This document shows positions 16,769 to 25,263 of a stretch of 64,000 bases of DNA, one piece after another. Numbering within the stretch: the first letter of the stretch is position 1; every line of letters begins with the position of its first letter. Under the pieces are notes generated by a model. The model made no database searches and was not told the origin of the DNA. It saw nothing but the letters and a program-made list of their open reading frames with translations. The translations under genes and the position numbers were made by a program. The stretch comes from an uncultured Gardnerella sp. GTDB taxonomy: Bacteria; Actinomycetota; Actinomycetes; Actinomycetales; Bifidobacteriaceae. The stretch is taken from positions 1-64,000 of the forward strand of contig CAMYPG010000004.1 in assembly GCA_947289115.1 (NCBI GenBank), given 5' to 3'.

Positions 16769-18215
16769 CATAGCCTCCAACAGCATCGTTCCCTTGCGCA
16801 TATGATTGCGGCTGGTATCCTTGCGGCATATCTTTAAACTTAGACGTTGCTCCAAGAAAAGCTAGATTAAACGTTTCTGTAGGACCATTGCGATGCTTTG
16901 CCATAATAATGTCTGCTTCGCCTGGACGATCTTCTTTGTTGTAAAAATCAGGTCTATGCACAAGAAACACAACGTCAGCATCCTGTTCAATAGATCCCGA
17001 TTCGCGCAAATCTGAAAGCTGAGGCTTTTTATCGTTTCGCATTTCTGGTCCGCGGTTTAGCTGGCTTAGCGCAACAACTGGCACTTCTAGCTCTTTTGCT
17101 AAAAGCTTTAATGCACGCGAAAACTCCGAGACCTCTTGCTGCCTCGATTCAACTTTCTTTCCAGAAGTCATAAGTTGCAAATAGTCTATTACAACCAACT
17201 TTAGATCGTTCGTTTGCTTTAGTCTCCTGCATTTTGCGCGAATTTCCATAAGACTCATATTTGGGCTATCGTCTATAAAAAGCGGAGCGTCTTTCATTTT
17301 TGACCAAAACGCATTTAGCTTAGTCCATCTATCTGTTGTAATGTCTTCTGAAGTCCCGCGATGCATTGCCGTCATTGGAATATCCGTTTCGGCTGCAATT
17401 ATTCTTTGAGCAAGCTCCAATTTGTTCATTTCTAGCGAGAACACAATTGTTGTCATATTGTGATGCAACGCTGCAGAACGCGCAAAGTCGATTCCAAGAG
17501 TTGACTTTCCCATTGCAGGCCTACCAGCTACGACTACCATTTGCCCTGGTTGCAAGCCTTGCGTCATGTCGTCAATATCTCTAAATCCTGTTGGAACGCC
17601 TTTTTCAATCTCGTTACTTTGCAACTTGTCTAATTGTTCGAGAGCATCTTGAACAACAGGACCAATAGCAGAATAATCCTGGTGAACTTTGCCAGAACTC
17701 ATCTCGTAAACTTCGGATTGTGCAAGATTTACAACGTCTTCTGCTTGATCTCCCGTGGCAGAATACCCCATTTGCGCAATCTTTGTTCCAGCAGCAATCA
17801 CATTTCGCAAAATCGCATTTTTGTGTACAATATCCGCGTAATATATCGCGTTTGCAGCTGTTGGAACTGATGCAACTAGACTATGCAGGTAGTCTGCTCC
17901 ACCAATTTTCTCCAGGTTTTCGTCTTTTAGAAGCTCGTTTGCGACTAAAACAACATCTACTGGTTGTGAACCAGAAAATAAGCTTATGATCGCGTCGTAA
18001 ATTGTTTGGTGTTTTGGCACATAAAAGTCTGCTGTTTCTAGGATTTGCGAAACTTCGCCAATGGCATCTTTGCTCATTAGCATTCCACCTAAAACGGCCA
18101 TTTCCGCGTCTTCGTCGTGAGGCGGAACCTTGTCAAACAAAATACTTTTATATGATGCGTTGCCTGACTGGTTTGCGTCATTTCTACTTGACTTCCACAT
18201 ATCATTACCTGCCAT
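16752..18215 (-). CDS. dnaB: Replicative DNA helicase DnaB
   Basis: About 487 residues, the hexameric 5'-3' helicase that unwinds DNA ahead of the replisome. The N-terminal domain begins at VPPHDEDAEMAVLGGMLMSK. The RecA-like domain has Walker A GRPAMGKST, Walker B-type LVVIDYLQLMTSG, QEVSEFSRALKLLAKEL, LSQLNRGPEMR and the arginine-finger region near HRNGPTETFNLAF. There is no intein. I start at ATG 18215: a -10 box ends seven bases upstream, no Shine-Dalgarno is present, and the longer reading adds 13 non-family residues. Confidence 0.95.
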   Translation of the reverse strand: MAGNDMWKSSRNDANQSGNASYKSILFDKVPPHDEDAEMAVLGGMLMSKDAIGEVSQILETADFYVPKHQTIYDAIISLFSGSQPVDVVLVANELLKDENLEKIGGADYLHSLVASVPTAANAIYYADIVHKNAILRNVIAAGTKIAQMGYSATGDQAEDVVNLAQSEVYEMSSGKVHQDYSAIGPVVQDALEQLDKLQSNEIEKGVPTGFRDIDDMTQGLQPGQMVVVAGRPAMGKSTLGIDFARSAALHHNMTTIVFSLEMNKLELAQRIIAAETDIPMTAMHRGTSEDITTDRWTKLNAFWSKMKDAPLFIDDSPNMSLMEIRAKCRRLKQTNDLKLVVIDYLQLMTSGKKVESRQQEVSEFSRALKLLAKELEVPVVALSQLNRGPEMRNDKKPQLSDLRESGSIEQDADVVFLVHRPDFYNKEDRPGEADIIMAKHRNGPTETFNLAFLGATSKFKDMPQGYQPQSYAQGNDAVGGYDGHAA

Positions 18216-18222
18216 AGAATCG

Positions 18223-18251
18223 AGTATAAACGCCCGCACGGAGCACACCAA
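18223..18251 (-). promoter_or_regulatory. Probable leaderless promoter of dnaB
   Basis: On the minus strand TTGGTG, a 17-bp spacer, then TATACT (18223-18228). The expected start point falls on or next to the ATG at 18215, which has no ribosome-binding site. Confidence 0.6.
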
Positions 18252-18326
18252 CAAAAGTTGATATAAACCAACACAAGTCGCAAGTTGAATATTTCACATA
18301 TTTGAATATTTCACATATTTACATAC

Positions 18327-19718
18327 TTACAGACTTGCAGACTTCATCCAATCATCTGTTTTAACCCTATGAGAATTTCCTAAAGCTCTTCCACCAATGT
18401 ATACAAGGTTCAGAGCCACCCACAATGACACGGTTCTAATTATGTCAGTAGAGCCAAAAGCTATATTTACGAAGCACATTGCACTAATCGCAACAAGGTA
18501 TACAACAGCTGTAATCGAACACGATTTGGCCAAATACTTGTGGTCTCCAGCTCCGATTAGCACTCCGTCTAAAGCCCACATAAATCCAGATAACGGCAAG
18601 AAAATTCCAAGAATCGTCATTCCTATTGAAACTAAGAGTTGTATTTCTACGTTTGGGCTAAATAACGGGGATAATAGCCATCCTGCAAATATCATCAAAA
18701 TTCCAACGATTACGCTACTTAATGCGCCTACTTGTGCGCATATTTTTGTGATTATGTTAGCGCGTTTTAATAATCCAGCTCCAAGCGCAGAGGCGACTAT
18801 TGTTTGAGCTGCAATTCCTATAGCGTCTAATATGTTCATAACAAAATTCCAGCAAGAATTTGCAACTTGGTATGCAGCTAAAGTATTTGTTCCAAGACGA
18901 GCAGCCGCTGCAACAGTGGCAACCATGCACGCGCGCAACGCCAATGTGCGTATAAACAGCGGAATACCACTTCCAGCGCTTTTAAGTATGCTATGCGCTT
19001 GCGGACGCAAACGTGCTTTTTCACGAGCTGCCCAAAAAATCGCTGGAAGCGTTAAAACAATACCCATATACCATTGCGCTATCATTGTCGCTATTCCAGA
19101 TCCAAAAATGCCAAGATTCATTCCAAACACAAATAGAATATCTAAAATAGCGTTTAGCACAGCTCCACTTATTGCAGCAAAAAGTGTGATTTTTACTTTG
19201 CTAAGTCCTCTGAATATGCCATTTGCCGCGTAAATTAGTAGCATCGCAGGCAATCCTGGCATAACAGTTTGAGTGTAAATAATCGCGTTTTTAAGCGTAT
19301 CTCCACTTGCACCAAAGCTTTGACAAAGCGGACCTGCGAACACCATTAAAACAAGCGTTAAAACAACACCTAACCCAAGAGCCAGCCATAGACCGTCCAT
19401 TCCAACGCTTAGTCCTTGACGATTTTTCCCAGCACCCAATAGTCTCGCGACTTGGCTTGTGGTGTTGTATGCCAAAAACAGGCATAGTCCCGTTGTTGTT
19501 AAAAGCACAGTTGATCCTATTGAAAGCCCTGCAAGTTGCGTTTTGCCTAAATGACCTACTATTGCGGTGTCTATTAAAACAAACGCTGGCTCTGCAATAA
19601 GCTGTCCAAATGTAGGAATAGCTAGAGAAAATATATGCTTTAGTAAATCTTTTTTGTTTATAGCAGATTCTTTATCTTCTTGTCTATTGGTAGCTGCGTT
19701 ACTCTTGGCTATTGTCAT
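18327..19718 (-). CDS. MATE-family multidrug/metabolite exporter
   Basis: A 463-residue membrane protein with about 12 helices in two pseudo-symmetric halves, using a sodium or proton gradient to export cationic compounds. Family signatures include IFSLAIPTFGQLIAEPAFVLIDTAIVGHLG near residue 30, GTNTLAAYQVANSCW in the second half, and FLPLSGFMWALDGVLIGAGDHKYLA near the end, as in the DinF branch. The substrate cannot be predicted. It stands between dnaB and the DnaA-box region on the same strand. Confidence 0.93.
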   Translation of the reverse strand: MTIAKSNAATNRQEDKESAINKKDLLKHIFSLAIPTFGQLIAEPAFVLIDTAIVGHLGKTQLAGLSIGSTVLLTTTGLCLFLAYNTTSQVARLLGAGKNRQGLSVGMDGLWLALGLGVVLTLVLMVFAGPLCQSFGASGDTLKNAIIYTQTVMPGLPAMLLIYAANGIFRGLSKVKITLFAAISGAVLNAILDILFVFGMNLGIFGSGIATMIAQWYMGIVLTLPAIFWAAREKARLRPQAHSILKSAGSGIPLFIRTLALRACMVATVAAAARLGTNTLAAYQVANSCWNFVMNILDAIGIAAQTIVASALGAGLLKRANIITKICAQVGALSSVIVGILMIFAGWLLSPLFSPNVEIQLLVSIGMTILGIFLPLSGFMWALDGVLIGAGDHKYLAKSCSITAVVYLVAISAMCFVNIAFGSTDIIRTVSLWVALNLVYIGGRALGNSHRVKTDDWMKSASL

Positions 19719-20075
19719 AATGCACTATTGTACTGTCGAAAAAACTTATTAGATTAAGTATTTAATAAAACTATTATTTTTATTACTTATTACATTACTT
19801 TTCTAAATCTGATGTTCGGTAGCTTGCGACTTTTCCTTTTTATTTCGCTATCATAAATATTTGCCAATTGCAAATCAAAATTGTTTTTGGAAAAGTTATC
19901 CGCAGGATATCCACAATGTTATCCCCCATTTGTGTATAACTTTTTGAGATACACACAGCAACACGCCTAAAATGTGGATAACTCAAAGTTTTTATCCACA
20001 TCACTTAGCCCGTGTGTGTCATAATCTTGAGATATTCACACCAATGGGGGATTACTTTACACAAACTTTGATATT
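19719..20075. other. 357-bp intergenic region with DnaA-box cluster
   Basis: Between amt and the MATE gene, both on the minus strand. The MATE-proximal part (about 19740-19805) is extremely AT-rich; the rest holds several DnaA-box-like nonamers, listed separately. No coding potential seen. Confidence 0.85.
19896..20040. promoter_or_regulatory. DnaA-box cluster
   Basis: Two perfect DnaA boxes face each other: TGTGGATAA (19973-19981) and TTATCCACA (19992-20000). Near matches are TTATCCGCA (19896-19904), ATATCCACA (19907-19915), TTATCCCCC (19919-19927), TGTGTATAA (19931-19939) and ATATTCACA (20032-20040). An AT-rich block lies beside the cluster. The density suggests DnaA binding, either as a titration/regulatory cluster or as an origin-like element. 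Confidence 0.75.
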
Positions 20076-21899
20076 TTATTGCTTCTTTTGAGATTTCTTA
20101 GAATTACTTCTAGATTTATCTGACTTATTTTCCACAGAACTAGAATCAGATTCTTCTGAATTTTCTGACTCTTTTCCATCATTTTCAGTTTCAATCTTCT
20201 CTTCGCCCAATTCAACTTCGTCTTGCGATTGAGCAGAAACATTATCATCAGAATGAGCTGAATTATCGCCAGCAACCGTTGAATCACCATCTGCATCTAC
20301 AGAATCACCATCTGCGTCTACAACTGATTCATCAACAGAAATAGCTACTGGAGTAAGAACTGCCACTTGGGTTTTCCCTTCTTCAGAATCAGCAACTTCT
20401 ACAACAGCTCCAGCTCTAGCTTGAGCAATACTCGAAAAGTCATATGCGCGCTCACCCTGATCTGCCAAATCAACACCCTTACGCTCCTTAGCTTCCGATA
20501 TTCTCCAACCAAAAAGCTTCTCTAAACCAAATGCAACTAAAGCAGTAACTGCACCGGAATAAAGAACAGTGATTACAAGTAAACAAATCTGCGCGATAAG
20601 CTGATGCCAGTCACCAACGCAAAACAGTCCGCTACTATCAGCAAATAATCCCACTGCAAAAATACCGATAAGAGCAGCGATGCCGTTCACGCTCACAACA
20701 TGAAGCGCTCCATCATAACGCGCAAAAGTCTTAGAATGCGTTGCAAGGCATGTAACGACACCAACAATAACTCCTAATACCATTGCCCATAAAGGCGCAA
20801 TCACATCTGCAGCGGCAGAACTAGCGGCCAAACCCGCCATAATTCCAGACGCGGCGCCAACAGCAGTAAAACAACCTGAACGCAAACGCTCTGTAACCCC
20901 CCAAGCAAGCATAGAAGCAGATGCTGTAATAGTGGATGAAACCCAAGCATATCCAGCAACTCCAGGAAGACCTACAGAAGATCCAATCATTAAGCCAAGC
21001 CAGCCAAACCAAATAATAAAAATTCCCAGAACAACAAACGGTACATTATGCGGATGGCGTTTTAGAACATTTACAGAATTATCAGCAACATCACTAACAG
21101 CTTCAACAGAACCATTAGAATCTTCTGCCTTAGAAGATGATGAACCCGTATTAGTCTCTAATTTACTAAATCTCGCAACGTCAGCCCACAATGCACGAAC
21201 CAAATTTCCCTTATGCTCAAAATTATTACTACTGTTACCTTGAACAGTAGAGGATTTGGTATGAAGCACAAATCGCTTTAACGGGAAGTGCGCATGACCA
21301 CCAATAATTAGCACGATTGCAAGCGCAGAAACTGCTGCAGTCAGGTGCAGCAACGATCCTCCAGCAAAATCATGTACTTGAATTCCTAAAGCTTGTGATA
21401 TTGCGCCATTAGGAGAAAGCAATCCCCCTCCGCAAACCATATGCGCTAGAGGAGCAAATACTAAAGTGACCCATACCGCCACGAATATAAGCCAAATTGC
21501 GTATTTTACGCGTCCAGCCAACGCACCAGTAATAAGAGCAACCGCTACGACAGCGCACGCTAATCTAAAGGCTGCTGGAATACCTCCGCCCGACAAGCCT
21601 GTGTTTGCGTCCATAGAAGTAAAAATTCCATGATCTGCAACCATTGAATCACGTAGAAGCAAACCACTCACAGGATCACCCACAACGCCGCCAATCATGT
21701 CTTTCCCAGCGAAAGCCATTGACCATCCCCATAGCGTCCAAACTATGGTTGTTACCGCAATAGCTCCAGCAGAAAGCATCATCATATTGACCATAGATGT
21801 TGCTCGTTCGCGACCGCCATAAAATAGAGCAATCCCTGGCGTAATTATAAACACTAAAGCAGCGGCCAATAATGCCCATTGCGGATCCATTGCGGTCAT
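20076..21899 (-). CDS. amt: Amt-family ammonium transporter, atypical
   Basis: A 607-residue Amt/MEP/Rh protein, much longer than the usual 400-450. The membrane core is recognisable: IITPGIALFYGGRER near residue 20, DFAGGSLLHLTAA with the first pore histidine, and WVSSTITASASMLAWGVTE. The second pore position, normally His (GVHGV), reads VVSVNGIA, so it is Asn. A charged loop of about 65 residues is inserted mid-protein, and the C terminus carries about 120 acidic, Ser/Lys-rich residues. GAGGTGAAAG precedes the ATG. It follows ftsY as in other actinobacteria, but the usual glnB and glnD are missing after it. Transport function may be altered. Confidence 0.9.
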   Translation of the reverse strand: MTAMDPQWALLAAALVFIITPGIALFYGGRERATSMVNMMMLSAGAIAVTTIVWTLWGWSMAFAGKDMIGGVVGDPVSGLLLRDSMVADHGIFTSMDANTGLSGGGIPAAFRLACAVVAVALITGALAGRVKYAIWLIFVAVWVTLVFAPLAHMVCGGGLLSPNGAISQALGIQVHDFAGGSLLHLTAAVSALAIVLIIGGHAHFPLKRFVLHTKSSTVQGNSSNNFEHKGNLVRALWADVARFSKLETNTGSSSSKAEDSNGSVEAVSDVADNSVNVLKRHPHNVPFVVLGIFIIWFGWLGLMIGSSVGLPGVAGYAWVSSTITASASMLAWGVTERLRSGCFTAVGAASGIMAGLAASSAAADVIAPLWAMVLGVIVGVVTCLATHSKTFARYDGALHVVSVNGIAALIGIFAVGLFADSSGLFCVGDWHQLIAQICLLVITVLYSGAVTALVAFGLEKLFGWRISEAKERKGVDLADQGERAYDFSSIAQARAGAVVEVADSEEGKTQVAVLTPVAISVDESVVDADGDSVDADGDSTVAGDNSAHSDDNVSAQSQDEVELGEEKIETENDGKESENSEESDSSSVENKSDKSRSNSKKSQKKQ

Positions 21900-22013
21900 C
21901 TTTCACCTCACAATACACAACCCTCGGCGGTTATGCTTTCAATATTCTATTTTATATGTTCTTTTATATTCTACTCAACTAGCGCTGCGTGATTAATAAC
22001 TAATTACGATAGA

Positions 22014-23135
22014 TTAATCCAATATTCCATCCACAAAACTTTCTGGATCGAATGGAGCTAGATCGTCCGGACCTTCTCCCAATCCGACAAGCTTCACAGG
22101 AACACCTAGCTCTTTTTGAACAGAAACCACGATACCGCCTTTCGCAGAACCGTCTAGCTTAGTTAAAACCACACCTGTAATTCCAATTGCCTCAGCAAAA
22201 ACTTTTGCCTGAACCATGCCATTTTGACCAGTTGTAGCATCAAGAACCAAAAGGACTTCATCTACAGGAACAGTTTTTTCAATAACTCGGCGAATTTTGC
22301 CAAGCTCGTCCATAAGATTTGCCTTATTTTGCAGCCTTCCAGCCGTATCTACGATCAAAACATCTGAATTGGATTCCATTGCTTTGGTAGCACCGTCAAA
22401 CGCTACAGAAGCCGGATCTGCACCGTCTTTTTCGGATCGAACGATTTTAACACCTACAACATTTGCCCAAGTTTCAAGCTGGTCGGCAGCTGCAGCGCGG
22501 AAAGTATCTGCTGCAGCTAATATTACAGAACGATTTTTAGAAACCATTAGTCGCGCAAGCTTTCCAGCAGTAGTGGTTTTACCAGTGCCATTTACACCAA
22601 CCATCATGATTACACTTGGCTTATGAGCTTTAGAAGAATCCGCATTTAGGCTTCTATCTGTTTTGGCACCAACAATATCCAGCAATTTTGCACGAAGTAT
22701 TTCACGTACATCTTGTGCGCTTGCTGTTCCAGAAATCCTAGCATCTTTTCTAAGTGATTCAACCAATTCATCACTTGCCTGTGCTCCAACATCTGCCATT
22801 AAAAGCGTATCTTCTACATCTTGCCAATCGTCTTCACTAAGATTATCTTTGCTCAATATATTGAACAGAGCACGACCAAAAGGATTCGCACTATTAGCAA
22901 GTTTAGAGCGCAATCTTGTAACTCGAGAGGCAACGTTTTCAGGCGCAGATGGCTCAACATTGCTATCACTTTTTACCACGCTAGGCAGTGGATTATCTTT
23001 GCTAGTAGGTATTAAAGGACCTCGCGACTTGCCGATAATTCTCAGCACAACTGCCGCAGCCACTAAAAGCACTGCTAAAACAACTGTGCCAACAGCGGAC
23101 CATATAATCAAATCTAAATCCATAACTATATTCAT
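22014..23135 (-). CDS. ftsY: Signal recognition particle receptor FtsY
   Basis: A 373-residue SRP receptor GTPase that docks ribosome-nascent-chain complexes at the membrane. An N-terminal transmembrane segment (residues ~10-33) anchors it, as in actinobacterial FtsY. The NG domain follows, with P-loop GVNGTGKTTTAGKLA near residue 182, DTFRAAAADQL, VDTAGR, TKLDGSAKGG and the C-terminal GEGPDDLAPFDPESFVDGIL. Two starts, 23135 and 23123, are 12 bp apart; a TATA-like box lies directly upstream. The next gene on the strand is amt. Confidence 0.95.
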   Translation of the reverse strand: MNIVMDLDLIIWSAVGTVVLAVLLVAAAVVLRIIGKSRGPLIPTSKDNPLPSVVKSDSNVEPSAPENVASRVTRLRSKLANSANPFGRALFNILSKDNLSEDDWQDVEDTLLMADVGAQASDELVESLRKDARISGTASAQDVREILRAKLLDIVGAKTDRSLNADSSKAHKPSVIMMVGVNGTGKTTTAGKLARLMVSKNRSVILAAADTFRAAAADQLETWANVVGVKIVRSEKDGADPASVAFDGATKAMESNSDVLIVDTAGRLQNKANLMDELGKIRRVIEKTVPVDEVLLVLDATTGQNGMVQAKVFAEAIGITGVVLTKLDGSAKGGIVVSVQKELGVPVKLVGLGEGPDDLAPFDPESFVDGILD

Positions 23136-23286
23136 ATAATAAAGACTATGAAATTAAAGGGACAGTTGATTAGATTGCAACAAAGACTGTTGCTAAAGTA
23201 AGCAAAAATCACGTAAATATTAGCATTTTAATACAATACTTTTGTAAGTTAATTTTGTAATCAAAAATTGAATTGGGGTATTACGT

Positions 23287-23550
23287 ATGGAAAACTCGCC
23301 ATCGATTGATGTTTATGGAGCAGATTGGTGCGGCGATTGCATCAGAGCTAAAGCTGCGCTTAATAAGTTTAATGCTGCTTTTACTTGGCATAACATTGAA
23401 TCTGAAGAAGGCGCCGAACAAAAGGCTATTGATATTAGCGGTCAGAAGCATATTCCTGTCGTTACTTTTAGCGATGGAAGTTTTATGGTTGAGCCGACTG
23501 CAACTCAGATTAAAGAAAAACTTGAGGAACTAGGACAGATCAATTTGTGA
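23287..23550 (+). CDS. Mycoredoxin/glutaredoxin-like protein
   Basis: An 87-residue thioredoxin-fold protein with a CGDC active site (GADWCGDC), the cis-proline segment HIPVVTF and a C-terminal TATQIKEKLEELG helix. Actinobacterial proteins of this type (mycoredoxins, NrdH) reduce mixed disulfides or feed ribonucleotide reductase. CGDC departs from the common CGYC or CVQC. TTGGGG lies nine bases before the ATG. It is a single gene between ftsY (divergent) and tRNA-Lys. Confidence 0.88.
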   Translation: MENSPSIDVYGADWCGDCIRAKAALNKFNAAFTWHNIESEEGAEQKAIDISGQKHIPVVTFSDGSFMVEPTATQIKEKLEELGQINL

Positions 23551-23649
23551 TTTTTGCCTGCAATTTCGCAGCAACTTGCCACAAAACACACGCTACATGT
23601 AGCCATAAGTTGGATTAGTCTACAAAATGTAGTACACTAGGCATTTGTT

Positions 23650-23722
23650 GCCCCTTTAGCTCAATTGGCAGAGCAGAGTCCTTTTAAGTCTTGGGTTGTG
23701 GGTTCGAGTCCCACAGGGGGCA
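23650..23722 (+). tRNA. tRNA-Lys (anticodon TTT)
   Basis: A 73-nt cloverleaf: acceptor GCCCCTT / AGGGGGC with discriminator A, D arm GCTC/GAGC, anticodon loop CTTTTAA, T arm GTGGG/CCCAC. CCA is not encoded. A T tract follows directly. The anticodon stem GAGTC / GTCTT has a T-T mismatch at positions 30-40. Confidence 0.93.
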
Positions 23723-24884
23723 CTTTTTTATACTCATTTGCATTTCGAAGCACTGCCTGCACAACAGCAATGCTCTCACCACGTAAAACTATGTCATCAC
23801 CGCAAGAACATTGTTGCACACGAATAGAATGATTTTGTAATGTTGAGGCGGCTTCGGCATTAATTGCACATTCAGTCGCACCTAAAAATATATCGTCAAC
23901 AATATCTTTTGAACCGTATACAAAAACATCATCTAAATCAAGTAAGCTAACAGACGGAGCAAGCACATGTCCAAGTGAACGACCTGCTTCCTGTAGCATT
24001 GTCGTCCTGTCTAAAGGATTCTCATTAATTCTTCTTCGTAAGTTTGCTGCAGATATAAAAGTCTCTAAACAACCACGCTTACCACACGTGCATTGTGGAC
24101 CATCTGGATCAACAACTACGTGACCGATTTCACCTGCAGCATGATGACTCCCCAAAACGAGCGAATCATCGATTAACAATGCTGCGCCTACGCCAACAGC
24201 GATTTGAACAAAAATGCCAGTTGCTCTGCCAGCTCCACAAAAACGTTCACCGATCAAAGCACTATTCGCATCATTATCTACCGTACAGAACTTACCAAAA
24301 TGTTGTTGAAACATCTTGCGCAAAGGCACATTCTTCCACCCAAAATTCGCAGTTTCAACTACTACACCATCTTCATCAACAATACCTGGGACAGCAACAC
24401 CAAAACCAAGTATGTGCGAGGCACCATCAAGTAGTGACTCAGCTAAAGCAATTACAGTTTCAGGCGTAATAGCAGTAATTTTATCAAAGGATTTTTCAAC
24501 TCTAGTTACAATTTCACCGCGTAAATTCATTACAGCAGCTTGCAACAAAAATGGCATTGATAAGTCCAGAACAACCACATTCCAATATTGATCATCTACA
24601 CTTACTAAAGTTCCTTTTTTACCAGGTCGCGTTGGTTGTTCATATCCATTTTCCATCAGAAAGTGTTTATCTAACATGTCAGACACGACTTCGCACGCAG
24701 CAACTCGCGATAATCCAGTTTTCCTACCAATTTGTGCTCTAGACATAGGACATGATGAAAAAATTTGTCCAAAAACCATCATGCGATTATTGATTCGTAC
24801 ATCAGCGGGTTCATGTTTTTTAGTAACTGTCATAGAAGGTGATAGAAAGCAAGACAAGGCATTATCATCAGTTGTTCCAAACAT
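23661..24884 (-). CDS. ROK-family transcriptional repressor
   Basis: A 407-residue regulator: N-terminal winged helix (MSRAQIGRKTGLSRVAACEVVSDML, about residues 40-70) and a ROK sugar-binding domain with TVDNDANSALIGE and the zinc/ROK signature GEIGHVVVDPDGPQCTCGKRGCLE. ATG at 24884 has GAGGAG upstream. It is divergent from the ABC importer and is the likely repressor of the glycan island. Its last 20 residues (GLEPTTQDLKGLCSAN at the end) are read from the antisense strand of tRNA-Lys, so the natural 3' end of this gene has probably been lost or replaced. Confidence 0.9.
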   Translation of the reverse strand: MFGTTDDNALSCFLSPSMTVTKKHEPADVRINNRMMVFGQIFSSCPMSRAQIGRKTGLSRVAACEVVSDMLDKHFLMENGYEQPTRPGKKGTLVSVDDQYWNVVVLDLSMPFLLQAAVMNLRGEIVTRVEKSFDKITAITPETVIALAESLLDGASHILGFGVAVPGIVDEDGVVVETANFGWKNVPLRKMFQQHFGKFCTVDNDANSALIGERFCGAGRATGIFVQIAVGVGAALLIDDSLVLGSHHAAGEIGHVVVDPDGPQCTCGKRGCLETFISAANLRRRINENPLDRTTMLQEAGRSLGHVLAPSVSLLDLDDVFVYGSKDIVDDIFLGATECAINAEAASTLQNHSIRVQQCSCGDDIVLRGESIAVVQAVLRNANEYKKVPPVGLEPTTQDLKGLCSAN

Positions 24885-25104
24885 GACACTCCTCAAGTAT
24901 AGGGCTGTTGCAGCATACTGAAAGTAAGTACTACATCGTACCATCCCACCAATAGGCCAAATCATCAGGAAAAATGTTGTCAGCACATGTACTCACAACA
25001 AAATTTCACAATAAACTATATTGTACACTCTCAACCATTGTAGCCAGCTGTAACACATACGCGCTAGGCATAATTACCATAATTATTAACAATAATTTCA
25101 TCCC

Positions 25105-25130
25105 AATATACACACAAGTGTTTGTATATT
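25105..25130. promoter_or_regulatory. 26-bp imperfect palindrome upstream of the ABC operon
   Basis: Outer arms AATATACA and TGTATATT are perfect complements; the centre CACAAGTGTT is nearly symmetric. It lies just upstream of the -35 and could bind an activator or a second repressor. Confidence 0.5.
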
Positions 25131-25138
25131 TCTTGGAC

Positions 25139-25175
25139 TTTACAACAAATAAATAATTTGTTAAGATAGTTAACA
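25139..25175 (+). promoter_or_regulatory. Promoter of the glycan ABC operon with overlapping operator
   Basis: -35 TTTACA (25139-25144), 17-bp spacer, -10 TAAGAT (25162-25167). The palindrome TGTTAAGATAGTTAACA (25159-25175) covers the -10, as expected of a repressor site. Similar 17-bp elements lie before the GH29 and secreted glycosidase genes. Confidence 0.65.
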
Positions 25176-25263
25176 TTGAATGTTCCTACGACATAGATGC
25201 CGCCGGCAATCAATACACAACTCGTCAAAGTCGACAAGTAAAGCTTCAAAGAAAGGAAGCGCC

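Larger units (their letters stand above)
24885..25263. other. 379-bp divergent promoter region of the glycan island
   Basis: No gene seen. It holds a 26-bp palindrome at 25105-25130, the promoter of the ABC operon and the 17-bp operator at 25159-25175. The part nearer the ROK gene shows no clear motif apart from its ribosome-binding site. Confidence 0.75.
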
